A stretch of DNA of 64,000 bases from CAZNPU01 sp964575335 (GTDB taxonomy: Bacteria; Planctomycetota; Phycisphaerae; Phycisphaerales; SM1A02). The stretch spans positions 310,001 through 374,000 of the forward strand of contig CAZNPU010000001.1 of the NCBI GenBank assembly GCA_964575335.1, read 5' to 3'. Below are positions 1-8,189 of this stretch, in pieces (within the stretch, counting starts at the first letter, position 1; each line of letters opens with the position of its first letter). Both the position numbers and the translations under genes were made by a program. The notes under the pieces are model-generated. The model was not told where the DNA came from. It searched no databases and worked only from the letters and a program-made list of their open reading frames with translations.

Positions 1-338
1 CTGTCTTCGCCGATTACTGCATCGTCCATCACGATGGCGTTCATGCCGACCATGGCGTTGCGCTTGATCGTGCAACTGTGCAGCACCGCGCCGTGACCGA
101 TGTGGCCGCCTTCTTCGATAATGACGTCCTTGCCCGGGAAGCAGTGCAGGGTGCAGTTGTCCTGCACATTGGAGCCGGCCTTCATGATCAGCCGTCCGAT
201 ATCGCCTCGCAGCGATGCGCATGGGCCGACGAGGCAGCCCGGGCCGATGAGACAATCGCCAATGAGCACAGCGGTGGGATGAACGAATGCTGTGGGATCG
301 ACAACAGGACGCAAACCTTCGTATTCGTAACAGGGCAT
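1..338 (-). CDS. Gamma-carbonic-anhydrase-like hexapeptide protein, PaaY-like (3' end cut by window)
   Basis: Reading the minus strand from an ATG at 338 gives a left-handed beta-helix protein of about 112 visible residues that runs off the window. The start MPCYEYEGLRPVVDP, followed by FVHPTAVLIGD, LRGDIGRL, NVQDNCTLH, GHIGHGAVLH and VGMNAIVMD, is the hexapeptide pattern of the gamma-class carbonic anhydrase superfamily. It is closest in memory to PaaY, a thioesterase of phenylacetate catabolism that hydrolyses stalled ring-CoA intermediates. The His residues of the GHIGHGAVLH block fit metal binding. It is divergent from the homogentisate dioxygenase gene, so a role in aromatic degradation is plausible, but a generic carbonic anhydrase or acyltransferase-like relative cannot be excluded. 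Confidence 0.85.
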   Translation of the reverse strand, partial: MPCYEYEGLRPVVDPTAFVHPTAVLIGDCLIGPGCLVGPCASLRGDIGRLIMKAGSNVQDNCTLHCFPGKDVIIEEGGHIGHGAVLHSCTIKRNAMVGMNAIVMDDAVIGED

Positions 339-737
339 GGCGGAAAGGGTAGACGATCAGCGGGCTTGATGAAAGCCGGCGCAACTCAGGACAAACGGGT
401 AGGAATATTCTCACTCCCGGAACGCCGCCGGAACGCTGCCAGATTATCCTTGGATCGCCGGCTCATCGCAGGCTGCTGGGCGCTGATCGGGAACTCCAGA
501 GGCTGCGTTTTGGCGAGAATCGCGCCGGCGACTCTCTGTGCAGCGACATCTCTGAGGAAGCTGCGCAAGCGTTTTTCACGCAGGGCGTCAGGCGCATGCC
601 GCTTGGGGGTACGCTGCAGCTCTGACGCTGCGATTCGTGCAGGAATTCGACCTGCCGGCTCACTATAATCGCATCGAGTTATTGCATCACATCGAGCATT
701 CTCGACATCGGTCCATCGACACGACAAGGTCAGACCC
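339..737. other. Divergent intergenic region
   Basis: About 400 bases lie between the two divergent genes. A TATAAT hexamer is at 664-669 on the plus strand, 69 bases before hmgA, but no convincing -35 box sits at 16-18 bases from it. An antisense reading frame crosses 386-739 on the minus strand; it has no credible start and looks accidental. Confidence 0.5.
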
Positions 738-2012
738 ATGCCCTACTACACCAAACTCGGCCAGCTTCCACCCAAGCGACACATCGTCTTCCGCCGCCCC
801 GACGGTGCACTGTATTCCGAAGAGGTGTTCGGCACCGAAGGGTTCGTCGGCCCCACCTCCACGCTGTACCACATTCATCCGCCCACGCAGGTGACGGGGT
901 GGACAACCCTGTATTCCACCAAGCCCGAGTACGTGGAAACCGAAGTCATGCGCATGCGGCATCTCAAGTCGATGGATCGGCAGCCGCAGGGCGATCCCAT
1001 CACCGGCCGGGTGGTGCTGTTCGGCAACGCCGACTGCGAGATGTCGATCTGCGTGCCGGCTGAGCCGATGAACTACCACTACAAGAACGCGATGGGGGAT
1101 GAGTGCATCTTTGTGCACTTCGGCTCGGGCACGGTGTACAGCACCTTCGGCACGCTGAAGTTCAGGCCCAAGGATTACATCATCATTCCCAAGGGCGTGA
1201 CGTATCGCATGGAATTCGACGAGCGCAAAGACAAGGATGCGCCGGCGGACCGGTTCCTTGTGATTGAAACAGCCAACGGATCGCACATTACGCCGCCGCC
1301 GCGGTATCTGTCCAAGCAGACCTCGCAGTTTCTCGAGCATGCGCCGTACTGCGAGCGTGATCTGCGCATTCCTGAGCTGCCGCTGACGTATGACGAGCGG
1401 GGCGAGTTCGAAGTGCGCATCAAGGCGCGCGATTGCGTGCACAGCTACATCTACAGCTATCACCCGCTCGATGTGGTGGGATGGGACGGCTGCTATTACC
1501 CCTACATTTTCAACATTGATGACTTCAGCCCGATCGTGGGCAAGCATCACATGCCCCCGCCGATCCATCAGACGTTCGAAGCGCACAACTTCGTCATCTG
1601 TTCGTTCTGTCCGCGGCCGCTGGATTTCCATCCGCAGGCGATCAAAGTGCCGTACAACCACTCCAACCTCGACAGCGATGAGGTGCTGTACTACGTGGAG
1701 GGCAACTACAAGGCTCGCAAGGGCATCGGAGTCGGCTCGTTCACGCTGCACCCGCAGGGCATCCCGCACGGCCCGCATCCGGGCACGGTGGAAGCCTCGC
1801 TGGACGCTACGCACACCGACGAACTGGCGGTGATGTGCGATACATTCCGACCGCTGTATCCAACCAGGGCGGCGCTGGAGATGGACGACCCGGCCTATCC
1901 AAAGAGCTGGGAAGGCGAACACTTCCCCATGAGCATGGGGCAGCATCAGTCCAACGGCCAGGCCAGAACGCAGGCTGCGGCTGAGCCGAAAAAGATAGAT
2001 ACCTGGACGTAA
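738..2012 (+). CDS. hmgA: Homogentisate 1,2-dioxygenase
   Basis: A 424-residue cupin-type protein matching homogentisate dioxygenase along its length. The enzyme is a cytosolic non-haem Fe(II) oxygenase that opens the ring of homogentisate to maleylacetoacetate in tyrosine and phenylalanine breakdown. Iron ligands can be placed at H308 in PYNHSN, an acidic residue at D314/E315, and H344 in the PHGPHPG block, with the same H-to-H spacing (36) as in the human enzyme. The family signature region FEAHNFVICSF precedes it. The ATG at 738 gives the expected N-terminus MPYYTKLG. The gene stands alone; neither fumarylacetoacetase nor maleylacetoacetate isomerase is in the window. Some members of this branch act on related hydroxy-aromatics, so exact substrate is inferred. 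Confidence 0.93.
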   Translation: MPYYTKLGQLPPKRHIVFRRPDGALYSEEVFGTEGFVGPTSTLYHIHPPTQVTGWTTLYSTKPEYVETEVMRMRHLKSMDRQPQGDPITGRVVLFGNADCEMSICVPAEPMNYHYKNAMGDECIFVHFGSGTVYSTFGTLKFRPKDYIIIPKGVTYRMEFDERKDKDAPADRFLVIETANGSHITPPPRYLSKQTSQFLEHAPYCERDLRIPELPLTYDERGEFEVRIKARDCVHSYIYSYHPLDVVGWDGCYYPYIFNIDDFSPIVGKHHMPPPIHQTFEAHNFVICSFCPRPLDFHPQAIKVPYNHSNLDSDEVLYYVEGNYKARKGIGVGSFTLHPQGIPHGPHPGTVEASLDATHTDELAVMCDTFRPLYPTRAALEMDDPAYPKSWEGEHFPMSMGQHQSNGQARTQAAAEPKKIDTWT

Positions 2013-2107
2013 TGCACAGCCGTGCGCAGGCAATGCGCAGAAGCGTTGTTGCAGATGCGATCATGTGCCGGCTTGACTCAAAGCCGCTGCACGTGCTGCG
2101 CGCTATG

Positions 2108-2149
2108 AGGCGTCAGGCGCCGGGCGTTTGTGCCTGATGTCTGACGCCT
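2108..2149 (+). terminator. Stem-loop after hmgA
   Basis: AGGCGTCAG at 2108-2116 is the exact reverse complement of CTGACGCCT at 2141-2149. It lies about 95 bases past the hmgA stop. No T-tract follows, so it is a possible factor-dependent terminator or mRNA-stabilising hairpin rather than a clear intrinsic one. The rest of 2013-2428 shows no gene. Confidence 0.35.
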
Positions 2150-2428
2150 GAGGGCGGCTGTCTTTCTCATATTCTCGGACGCAGCTCTCCTGAGGCAGCT
2201 ACGCCGTGTCGTTGGCTGGACAAACTGGCGAATTGTTCACGCCTGTACGTGTCCGCTGCGATCGTTTGCAGGCGACTTTGTCTGCTTGTGCTGGCGAATC
2301 GCTGGGCGTGTTGTACATGTTGAATGATCCACGCTGCACAGCAGGCAGAGCGCAGCAAGCGTGGCATCAGCATGATTGACGACGCCCTTGCCCCATGAGG
2401 CTTATTTGAAGAGATGAGGAGAAATTGC

Positions 2429-2998
2429 ATGAAGCGCATGTCCGCCACTGCATTGTTGGTCGCTGCCGGAACCGCTCTTTGCTTTGCTGGCGATTCCCAC
2501 GCCGATCTGATCGGTACGGAGATGGATATCTCCATTATGCATGAAGGCTTTTTCAACGCACTTTCTGCGTTGAACAACGTCACGTACACCTATGGCGAGA
2601 CGAGCGTTTTCTCCGTGCCCAACTGGGGCAGCGTGACGATCTCAAGCCCTGAAGGAACGCCGGGATTCGATCATGCGATGCACGTTGACTTCACTGCATT
2701 CGCCTACAACAGCTTCGCCGGCCCGTTCGCCACGATCGGCACGATGACCGTTGCCAACCTGGCAGAAGCGGTTGAGTCTGACAGCGTGCAGGTGCTGCTC
2801 AACGGCGTGAACATCACGCACGCTGCTGTAACGACTGAGCATGGCTTTATCGTCAAGTGGAATACGCAGGACGTGCTCAACGGCAATCCGATCAATCCGA
2901 ACATCACCGTCGCATGGAACAGCGTGCCCGGTCCTGGCGCTCTTGCGCTGATGGGCATTGCGACGGCCATCGCGCCGGTTCGACGTCGGCGAAACTAA
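2429..2998 (+). CDS. Secreted protein with PEP-CTERM-like anchor
   Basis: The ATG at 2429 follows an AGGAGA ribosome site at 2417-2422; an in-frame ATG at 2414 lies upstream of that site and is less likely. The 189-residue product starts with a signal peptide (KRMS then a hydrophobic run ending near SHADL). It has a Ser/Thr/Asn-rich beta-type body and ends with VPGPGALALMGIATAIAPVR followed by RRRN. This tail (Pro-Gly-Pro motif, hydrophobic helix, arginine cluster) is the planctomycete form of the PEP-CTERM sorting signal, recognised by an exosortase and expected to lead to surface retention or release. No exosortase gene lies in the window. The body matches no family I recognise. A strong terminator follows at 3056. 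Confidence 0.85.
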   Translation: MKRMSATALLVAAGTALCFAGDSHADLIGTEMDISIMHEGFFNALSALNNVTYTYGETSVFSVPNWGSVTISSPEGTPGFDHAMHVDFTAFAYNSFAGPFATIGTMTVANLAEAVESDSVQVLLNGVNITHAAVTTEHGFIVKWNTQDVLNGNPINPNITVAWNSVPGPGALALMGIATAIAPVRRRRN

Positions 2999-3055
2999 GC
3001 TCCACGTTTGCTCCGACCCGCATGTGAACCGGGTACCATTTCCCCCTACGCCCGT

Positions 3056-3079
3056 ACGACTCCGCTTTCGCGGAGTCGT
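3056..3079 (+). terminator. Intrinsic terminator of the PEP-CTERM gene
   Basis: Perfect 10-base stem ACGACTCCGC / GCGGAGTCGT with a TTTC loop, followed by GCTGGTTTT. It lies 58 bases past the stop codon at 2998. Confidence 0.8.
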
Positions 3080-3243
3080 GCTGGTTTTGGACTGTCTGTG
3101 CAGGCAGTGATGCTGGGGGTATCTCACGGCTTTGCAACTGCGAATGACGCCGCAGATCGCGAGCTCTGCTGCATTGATACAATTGATGCACGCAAGCGCT
3201 CGTCTCGTGAACTTATTGGGCGCACATGCGCGGGAGGCTGTTG

Positions 3244-3885
3244 ATGATGCAGAGCCAGCAGGTGCATGTGCTAAGCGTGATTTTCCTGCTTCTATGCCTG
3301 GTGCATGGGAGTGCTGCATTGGCGCAGGCAGATGATGCCAGTCAATGCGGTAAGGAAGATGATGACAAGCTCAGGCGCGAGCGCATCATCATCGCAGGCG
3401 AAACGTTTGAATTGGAAGTCGCTGCGGATGACGCTGCCCGCGCAGCAGGCCTGATGCATCGGGATTCGATCGACGCCAACGGCGGAATGCTGTTCATCTA
3501 CCCCCGCGCAGCGGTGCGGTCGTTCTGGATGGCCAACTGCAAGGTTGACATCGACATTCTCTTTCTTGATGCCAAAGGCAAAATCGTGGCGCTGCACAGA
3601 ATGAAAGCCGAGCCGCTGCGCGGTGAATACGAAAGCGAAACGGCGTATCACGCACGTCTGAAACGCTACTCCAGTCGCCGAGCGGCACAATTCGCGATTG
3701 AATTGAAAGCCGGCACGATTGATCGCCTGGAGCTTAAGGTGGGCCAGATAATCGAAATGGATTATGACCGCTTGAAGCAACTGGCTGAGAAGTCCCTGCC
3801 AACTGCAGATGATGGCGATGACGCTGACGCCGATACTGACGCTGGCACTGACGCCAGTGAAAAACCGGCGGCTGGACGCAGCTGA
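3244..3885 (+). CDS. DUF192 family exported protein
   Basis: A 213-residue protein. The start at 3244 is chosen because GGGAGG at 3232-3237 sits six bases before it; the ATG at 3226 would lie upstream of that site. A signal peptide (VLSVIFLLLCLVHGSAALAQA) is followed by the DUF192 core. Its hallmarks are AARAAGLMHRD, GGMLFIYP, FWMANCKVDIDILFLD and a late ELKAG segment before LKVGQ. DUF192 proteins are small exported beta-barrels of unknown biochemical role, common near secretion genes. The Arg/Tyr-rich insertion around GEYESETAYHARL is longer than in most members. The C-terminus is a run of Asp/Ala repeats (DDGDDADADTDAGTD), probably disordered. Confidence 0.88.
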   Translation: MMQSQQVHVLSVIFLLLCLVHGSAALAQADDASQCGKEDDDKLRRERIIIAGETFELEVAADDAARAAGLMHRDSIDANGGMLFIYPRAAVRSFWMANCKVDIDILFLDAKGKIVALHRMKAEPLRGEYESETAYHARLKRYSSRRAAQFAIELKAGTIDRLELKVGQIIEMDYDRLKQLAEKSLPTADDGDDADADTDAGTDASEKPAAGRS

Positions 3886-4060
3886 ATGAAGGCGCGCAAG
3901 GCTGTCTGAATCTTGCCGCAGAATCCAGCGGTTTTCTTCAGGCTGGGTTGCTGCACAAACCGCTGCAACTGCAACCTTATCTCCAATCAATTTCAAAACC
4001 GCTCCGCCTCCGGCTGGAAGTACGCCTAGCGTACTGTGTGGAATTCGAGAATGACCTGGA

Positions 4061-4085
4061 ATAATGGATATCTGAATCCTATTAT
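4061..4085 (+). promoter_or_regulatory. Imperfect AT-rich dyad upstream of the hemerythrin gene
   Basis: ATAATGGAT at 4061-4069 and ATCCTATTAT at 4076-4085 form a dyad with one bulged base and a six-base centre. It ends 24 bases before the start codon of the hemerythrin gene and overlaps a possible -10 box (TATTAT, 4080-4085). A regulator site is inferred from position and symmetry only; no family can be assigned. Confidence 0.3.
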
Positions 4086-4109
4086 CTTGATTAGAACAAG
4101 GAGGCGTTT

Positions 4110-4673
4110 ATGCCGGTTCAATTGAATGGTCCTGTCGGTCACGATTTCAGCCAGCCGCTGGGGCTGCTTTCAGACTGCCATCGGCGGATTGAGCAATTTC
4201 TGGGCGTGCTGGCCCGCGTGGTTGAGCGGTTCGGAGGCAAGCCGCTGACGGATGAAGGCTATCAGGCGCTCGTTGTGGCCCGGCAGTATTTTGAGCATGC
4301 CGCCCCGAAACATACCGCCGACGAGGAGGAGTCGCTGTTTCCTCGAATGCGCGCCGCCGCAGCTGCCAAAGGTGAAGATTGTTCCGCACTGGATCAGCTC
4401 GAGGCGGATCATGATGCAGCTGATGCGCTGCTGGACCGCGTCATCGAAGTGCTGGATGAATGGATGACGACGCGTCGAGCGTTGAGCGAGCGCGAAACCA
4501 GCGCCCTGCGTGACGATCTGGACAATCTGATCCGTCTCTATACAGCGCACATTCGCATTGAGGACAGGGACATCTTCCCGCTCGCAGCACGTCTGCTGAG
4601 CGAGGAGGCGATTCGCTGTGTTGGTGAGGAGATGCGAAACCGCCGCGGTTTATCGCATCAAAGCCATATGTGA
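4110..4673 (+). CDS. Hemerythrin HHE domain protein
   Basis: A 187-residue soluble protein with an excellent ribosome site (AAGGAGG at 4100-4106). It is a four-helix HHE cation-binding domain. Candidate di-iron ligands are the His of SDCHRRIEQ (residue 24), the His/Glu groups of FEHAAPKHTADEEESLFP, the second set in LEADHDAADALLD, and HIRIEDRDIFP near the end. Such proteins bind a non-haem di-iron centre and are linked to oxygen, nitric oxide or iron-stress sensing and repair. The next gene is a RIC-family di-iron protein, 85 bases downstream on the same strand, so the pair is probably a stress-response unit. No signal peptide is visible, in contrast to its neighbour. Confidence 0.88.
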   Translation: MPVQLNGPVGHDFSQPLGLLSDCHRRIEQFLGVLARVVERFGGKPLTDEGYQALVVARQYFEHAAPKHTADEEESLFPRMRAAAAAKGEDCSALDQLEADHDAADALLDRVIEVLDEWMTTRRALSERETSALRDDLDNLIRLYTAHIRIEDRDIFPLAARLLSEEAIRCVGEEMRNRRGLSHQSHM

Positions 4674-4758
4674 TGGATGTGCATCAGCTATGGGCTGAGC
4701 AAGAACCGACAGCGTGCGTTCATGCAATGCCGCTGGCACTGGAAAGGATGAACGTATC

Positions 4759-5592
4759 ATGAACATGCTTTCACTGGTTTCTGTGACATGCATCAGCGCC
4801 GCTGCGATGCTTGCTGGATGTGCAACGACCACGCAGCCGCGCGCTGACGCTGATCGCGGCGCATCAACAACGCCTGATGTATCAGTGGCATCATGGGACG
4901 CGCACACCACGGTCGGGCAGGTCGTTGCCGATCGGCCTGAAACAGCAAGCATATTTGAACTTGTCGGAATCGATTACTGCTGTGGCGGGAATGTTTCGCT
5001 GGCCGATGCTGCCAGGAGCAGCAACGTCAGCGTGCATCGGCTTTTGGAAGCGCTGGCGGCGGTCGGCTCGCCGTCACATGATGCGCAGCAGGGCCAGCAG
5101 GACTGGCGCACCGCGCCGCTGGAAGAACTGATCTCGCACATCGTCGACACGTATCATGCGCAGCTGCGGCGCGACTTGCCGCGACTGCAAGAGCGCATCG
5201 CAACCGTTCATCGTGTGCATGGCGCGAGCCATCCGGAACTGGCGCAGGTTCAGCAGACGTTCCTCGCGCTGCGCGCTGAACTGGAAGCGCACCTCGATCT
5301 GGAAGAACGGCAGGCCTTTCCCGCAATTCTGCAGGTCGACCGTGGCGAGCAGACCGACGTTGAGACTCTGCTGGCTGTGCTGCTGCACGATCATCACGAA
5401 GCAGGGCAGGCGCTGCAGCAGATTCGTCAACTTACCGACGACTATGCCGTGCCGGCTGACGCGTGCGCTCAATACCGGGCGATGCTGGCGGAACTCAGCA
5501 GCCTTGAGCGCGACACCCTAGCTCACATTCACCTGGAGAACAACATTCTCTTTCCGCGAACGCGTCGAATGCTGAGCGATGCGACCAGATGA
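4759..5592 (+). CDS. RIC-family di-iron (Fe-S repair) protein with lipoprotein signal
   Basis: The ATG at 4759 follows GGAAAGGA (4741-4748). The 277-residue product starts with a lipoprotein signal ending in LAGC (Cys21). Next comes the ScdA/DUF542 N-terminal domain, with TVGQVVADRPETASIFELVG and IDYCCGG. Then comes an HHE domain with HDHHEAGQAL and HIHLENNILFPR. RIC proteins (YtfE, ScdA) repair iron-sulfur clusters damaged by nitric oxide or peroxide and are normally cytosolic. A signal peptide with lipobox in front of a complete RIC protein would place it on the periplasmic side of a membrane, where repair of cytosolic clusters is impossible. Co-directional with the HHE gene upstream. The domain calls are strong; the location is inferred from the N-terminus. 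Confidence 0.88.
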   Translation: MNMLSLVSVTCISAAAMLAGCATTTQPRADADRGASTTPDVSVASWDAHTTVGQVVADRPETASIFELVGIDYCCGGNVSLADAARSSNVSVHRLLEALAAVGSPSHDAQQGQQDWRTAPLEELISHIVDTYHAQLRRDLPRLQERIATVHRVHGASHPELAQVQQTFLALRAELEAHLDLEERQAFPAILQVDRGEQTDVETLLAVLLHDHHEAGQALQQIRQLTDDYAVPADACAQYRAMLAELSSLERDTLAHIHLENNILFPRTRRMLSDATR

Positions 5593-5684
5593 CCGCAGCG
5601 CACGATTATCGCTTGACGCAACGCAGGTCAGCAGCGTGACAGCGCAGCATGACTACTGTTGTACGAGAGGTGAGCGAGCGACGA

Positions 5685-6434
5685 TCAGCCCGGGCGCGAC
5701 ATGATCGCGTCGCGGATGGGGATGACGATGTTGGGGATCACCCGCTCTTCAGCCAGCCGTTCGATCTGTCCGCTGAGCGTGGTGAACACCGTGGCGAACT
5801 CATCCACCGATCGCAGCGCTCCATATTGCCGCACGGTGAGATAGACGCTGATGGGTTCGTCATCAAAGCGACCGGTCGCAATCTCGTTGGCGCGCGAGCG
5901 GGTCTTCACTTCAACAAACGCCTGCAGATCGCATTTGTCGTTGAGCGTGAACCCGATGAACGGTTGCGCTTCCAGCACCGACTCGCGGCTGGGATCGATC
6001 AGCGACGCCAGCGGCGAGTTGCCCAGCAGAGCGTCAAAGACCACCTCGTTGCGGTTGCGTTCAGCCTGCAGATCAAAGCCGAACACCAGTTCGATGAACT
6101 CCACATCGAGCGGGCTGATGGATAAAAAGAATGGTGCGATATCAAGAATGAGTCGATGCAGCCGGTACGCCTGCTCCAGCGAGTCGGGATTGACCCATCC
6201 GCTGCGGATGTTCGTGCGGCGCAACGCAAGCCAACTGTACTGCGATGCATGCTCTGCCGACTCCAGCGCCAGTTCGCCCTCGAAGCGGCGAAAGCGATCC
6301 ATCTGCGGCAGTTCGCGGCGCACCCTGTCGAACATGTCCAGCACGGTTTCGCGGCTGGTGGGAAGGTCCATCTTCACCGCGATCTTCTGGTTGACGTAAA
6401 AATCGGTGCAAAGCGCACCAAAGCTTGTCGCCAT
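5685..6434 (-). CDS. Conserved protein of unknown function
   Basis: A 249-residue protein from the ATG at 6434, which has CAGGAGTT (6439-6446) in front of it. An in-frame upstream start at 6470 would precede this site. There is no signal peptide or membrane helix. The sequence is a mixed alpha/beta acidic protein with a tract MDLPTSRETVLDMFDRVRR, a central LDIAPFFLSISPLDVEFIEL, and a late segment on restraint of EVKTRSRANEIATGRF. I do not recognise a family. It lies tail-to-tail with the RIC gene and 132 bases downstream of the DUF418 gene on the same strand, so co-transcription with that gene is possible. Confidence 0.75.
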   Translation of the reverse strand: MATSFGALCTDFYVNQKIAVKMDLPTSRETVLDMFDRVRRELPQMDRFRRFEGELALESAEHASQYSWLALRRTNIRSGWVNPDSLEQAYRLHRLILDIAPFFLSISPLDVEFIELVFGFDLQAERNRNEVVFDALLGNSPLASLIDPSRESVLEAQPFIGFTLNDKCDLQAFVEVKTRSRANEIATGRFDDEPISVYLTVRQYGALRSVDEFATVFTTLSGQIERLAEERVIPNIVIPIRDAIMSRPG

Positions 6435-6566
6435 CGATAACTCCTGCTTTCCCCGGACAATCGCCGCCATACTTTAGCCGAATTGCCATTGTCGGACACG
6501 GACAACGGCCAACTCTGCGTGCGGCAACATCGTGACCGTTGTTGTGCTGTACGGTATTCAGGAAGC

Positions 6567-8108
6567 TCAAGGATGCAACGGTCTTTGAAGAATAGGCTGC
6601 AACTTGAGATAAGTTAGCGAACGCCACAGCCATTCAGCTGGACCGATTGCGAAAATTCGAAACCACAGCACGCTGGCGATCACCTGGACGATATAGATGC
6701 TCACCGCCAGCCCGATCTGCTGCACGCGCGAAACATCGCCGAACCATCCCAAACCCCACCAGTACATCAGGCCGGTGACGACGATGGTTTGCATCAGGTA
6801 ATTCGTCAGCGCCATGCGCCCAGCCGCCGCGATGGCGTTCGTCAGTCGCTGCGCCAGGCCCGATCCCACCGCCACGCTGACGCCGCCCACAATTCCCAAA
6901 CACATGGTTGCACTTCCTATTTCGTGCAGTGAGCCGGCAAGCAGATTCCAGCCCCAGTGGTTTTGCATCAGCCCGATAGAGCCGAAGCCGGTGGCGATGA
7001 CTTCAATAGGTACCCCAAGGCCAAGCCCCCAGATCATCAGCCGGCGATGCCAGTCGGATTTTTCGCGCGAGAAGAAACGCAGCTTCATCAGCGCAGCTCC
7101 GATAAAAAACATCGCCAGCACATGCCACCCGAACCAGAACGTGGCGCCGAGCACGGCGAATCCAACTGTTACAGCGCGAAAGCCCAGTGCATCAGCAAAT
7201 GGTCCGTACTTGTACGCGCGCGTCTCAGCCTGAACCCATATCGGGTTGCTGTAATCCCAGCGGCTCTCCACCATCGCCGCCAACCATGAGGGGCGCGCCG
7301 GGGCGTGAGAATCGGCATCGCTTTGATGATTTTGATTCTGTGCGGCAGCGCTCTTCGCATCTGGCGGCAGTGCGTCAGCTTGAGCATGAGCCGGTGCATC
7401 GCCCGTGTGTTCGTCCTGGCCATGTGATTGCGTGCTTATCGCAGCGGACGAATCTCCATCATCATCGGAAATCGTGCTGACCGCAGATGCGGTTGCCGGG
7501 AACGGCTGCTGCGATGCACTGTTCTGCGAGCCTTGACCAGTCAGCAGCAAACCTGCTGCGATGAGAAACTGCAGACTGGACAAGATCGTCAGTATGACGC
7601 CTGCGGTGATAAGCATTGCGCGAGGCGACACCCAGCGGAAGATCATCAGCCAGACGCCAACGCAGGCATAAATGAACAGAATGTCGCCGTACCACAGCAG
7701 CAGACCGTGCGCCAGGCCGAAGATCGCCAGCACGAAAAGCCGACGCAGGTACAGCGGCACGAAGCGCTGGCCGCGCTGCTCCATGCGCAGCATCTGCACG
7801 ATCAGTCCCGCGCCAAAGAGCAGCGAGAACAGCGAGATGAACTTGAACTGGAAAAACACGCTGACGAACGCCCACGCCAGGCGCTCGCTGACTGCAACTT
7901 CCGCCAGGTTCGGTGCAGCGAACTCAGCAAAGGGCAGGCTGAAGGACGCCATGTTCACCATCAAAATGCCCAGCAGCGCGCCGCCGCGCAGCACATCGAG
8001 CGTTTTGATGCGCTCGCTTGCGCCAATCGGACCGATCGAACCCATCGGCGTGATATGCGACTGCGAGGAGTTTGAACCTTCGATCAAACCCGTATCCGCC
8101 TGCGCCAT
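6567..8108 (-). CDS. DUF418 (YeiB-type) integral membrane protein
   Basis: A 513-residue polytopic protein. The N-terminal block RIKTLDVLRGGALLGILMVNM and the C-terminal block GRMALTNYLMQTIV followed by GPAEWLWRSLTY are the two hallmarks of DUF418/YeiB proteins. About ten hydrophobic segments are visible. Function in the family is unsettled; they are related to acyltransferase-3 type membrane proteins. An insertion of about 80 residues, rich in Ser, Ala, Gln, Asp and His, interrupts the protein at about residues 190-270; it follows LLLTGQGSQN and ends before SWLAAMVESRW. Family members are usually near 400 residues, and the insertion accounts for most of the excess. A weak ribosome site (AAGGGG) precedes the ATG. 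Confidence 0.88.
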   Translation of the reverse strand: MAQADTGLIEGSNSSQSHITPMGSIGPIGASERIKTLDVLRGGALLGILMVNMASFSLPFAEFAAPNLAEVAVSERLAWAFVSVFFQFKFISLFSLLFGAGLIVQMLRMEQRGQRFVPLYLRRLFVLAIFGLAHGLLLWYGDILFIYACVGVWLMIFRWVSPRAMLITAGVILTILSSLQFLIAAGLLLTGQGSQNSASQQPFPATASAVSTISDDDGDSSAAISTQSHGQDEHTGDAPAHAQADALPPDAKSAAAQNQNHQSDADSHAPARPSWLAAMVESRWDYSNPIWVQAETRAYKYGPFADALGFRAVTVGFAVLGATFWFGWHVLAMFFIGAALMKLRFFSREKSDWHRRLMIWGLGLGVPIEVIATGFGSIGLMQNHWGWNLLAGSLHEIGSATMCLGIVGGVSVAVGSGLAQRLTNAIAAAGRMALTNYLMQTIVVTGLMYWWGLGWFGDVSRVQQIGLAVSIYIVQVIASVLWFRIFAIGPAEWLWRSLTYLKLQPILQRPLHP

Positions 8109-8189
8109 GGTGAGAGCCCCTTGAGTTTGAAGCGCGATTGCAGCAGCAGCGTTGTCGATTGGCCTGCTTGTATTCGGCCTTGCCCGGTC

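Noticed and set aside
386..739. Minus-strand frame of 117 residues between paaY-like and hmgA genes
   Set aside because: Its only ATG lies inside hmgA, no ribosome site is seen and no domain motif appears. The stretch is better explained as an intergenic region.
687..2033. 448-residue minus-strand frame opposite hmgA
   Set aside because: It is the antisense shadow of a well-supported dioxygenase; its composition is His/Arg-rich and shows no motifs.
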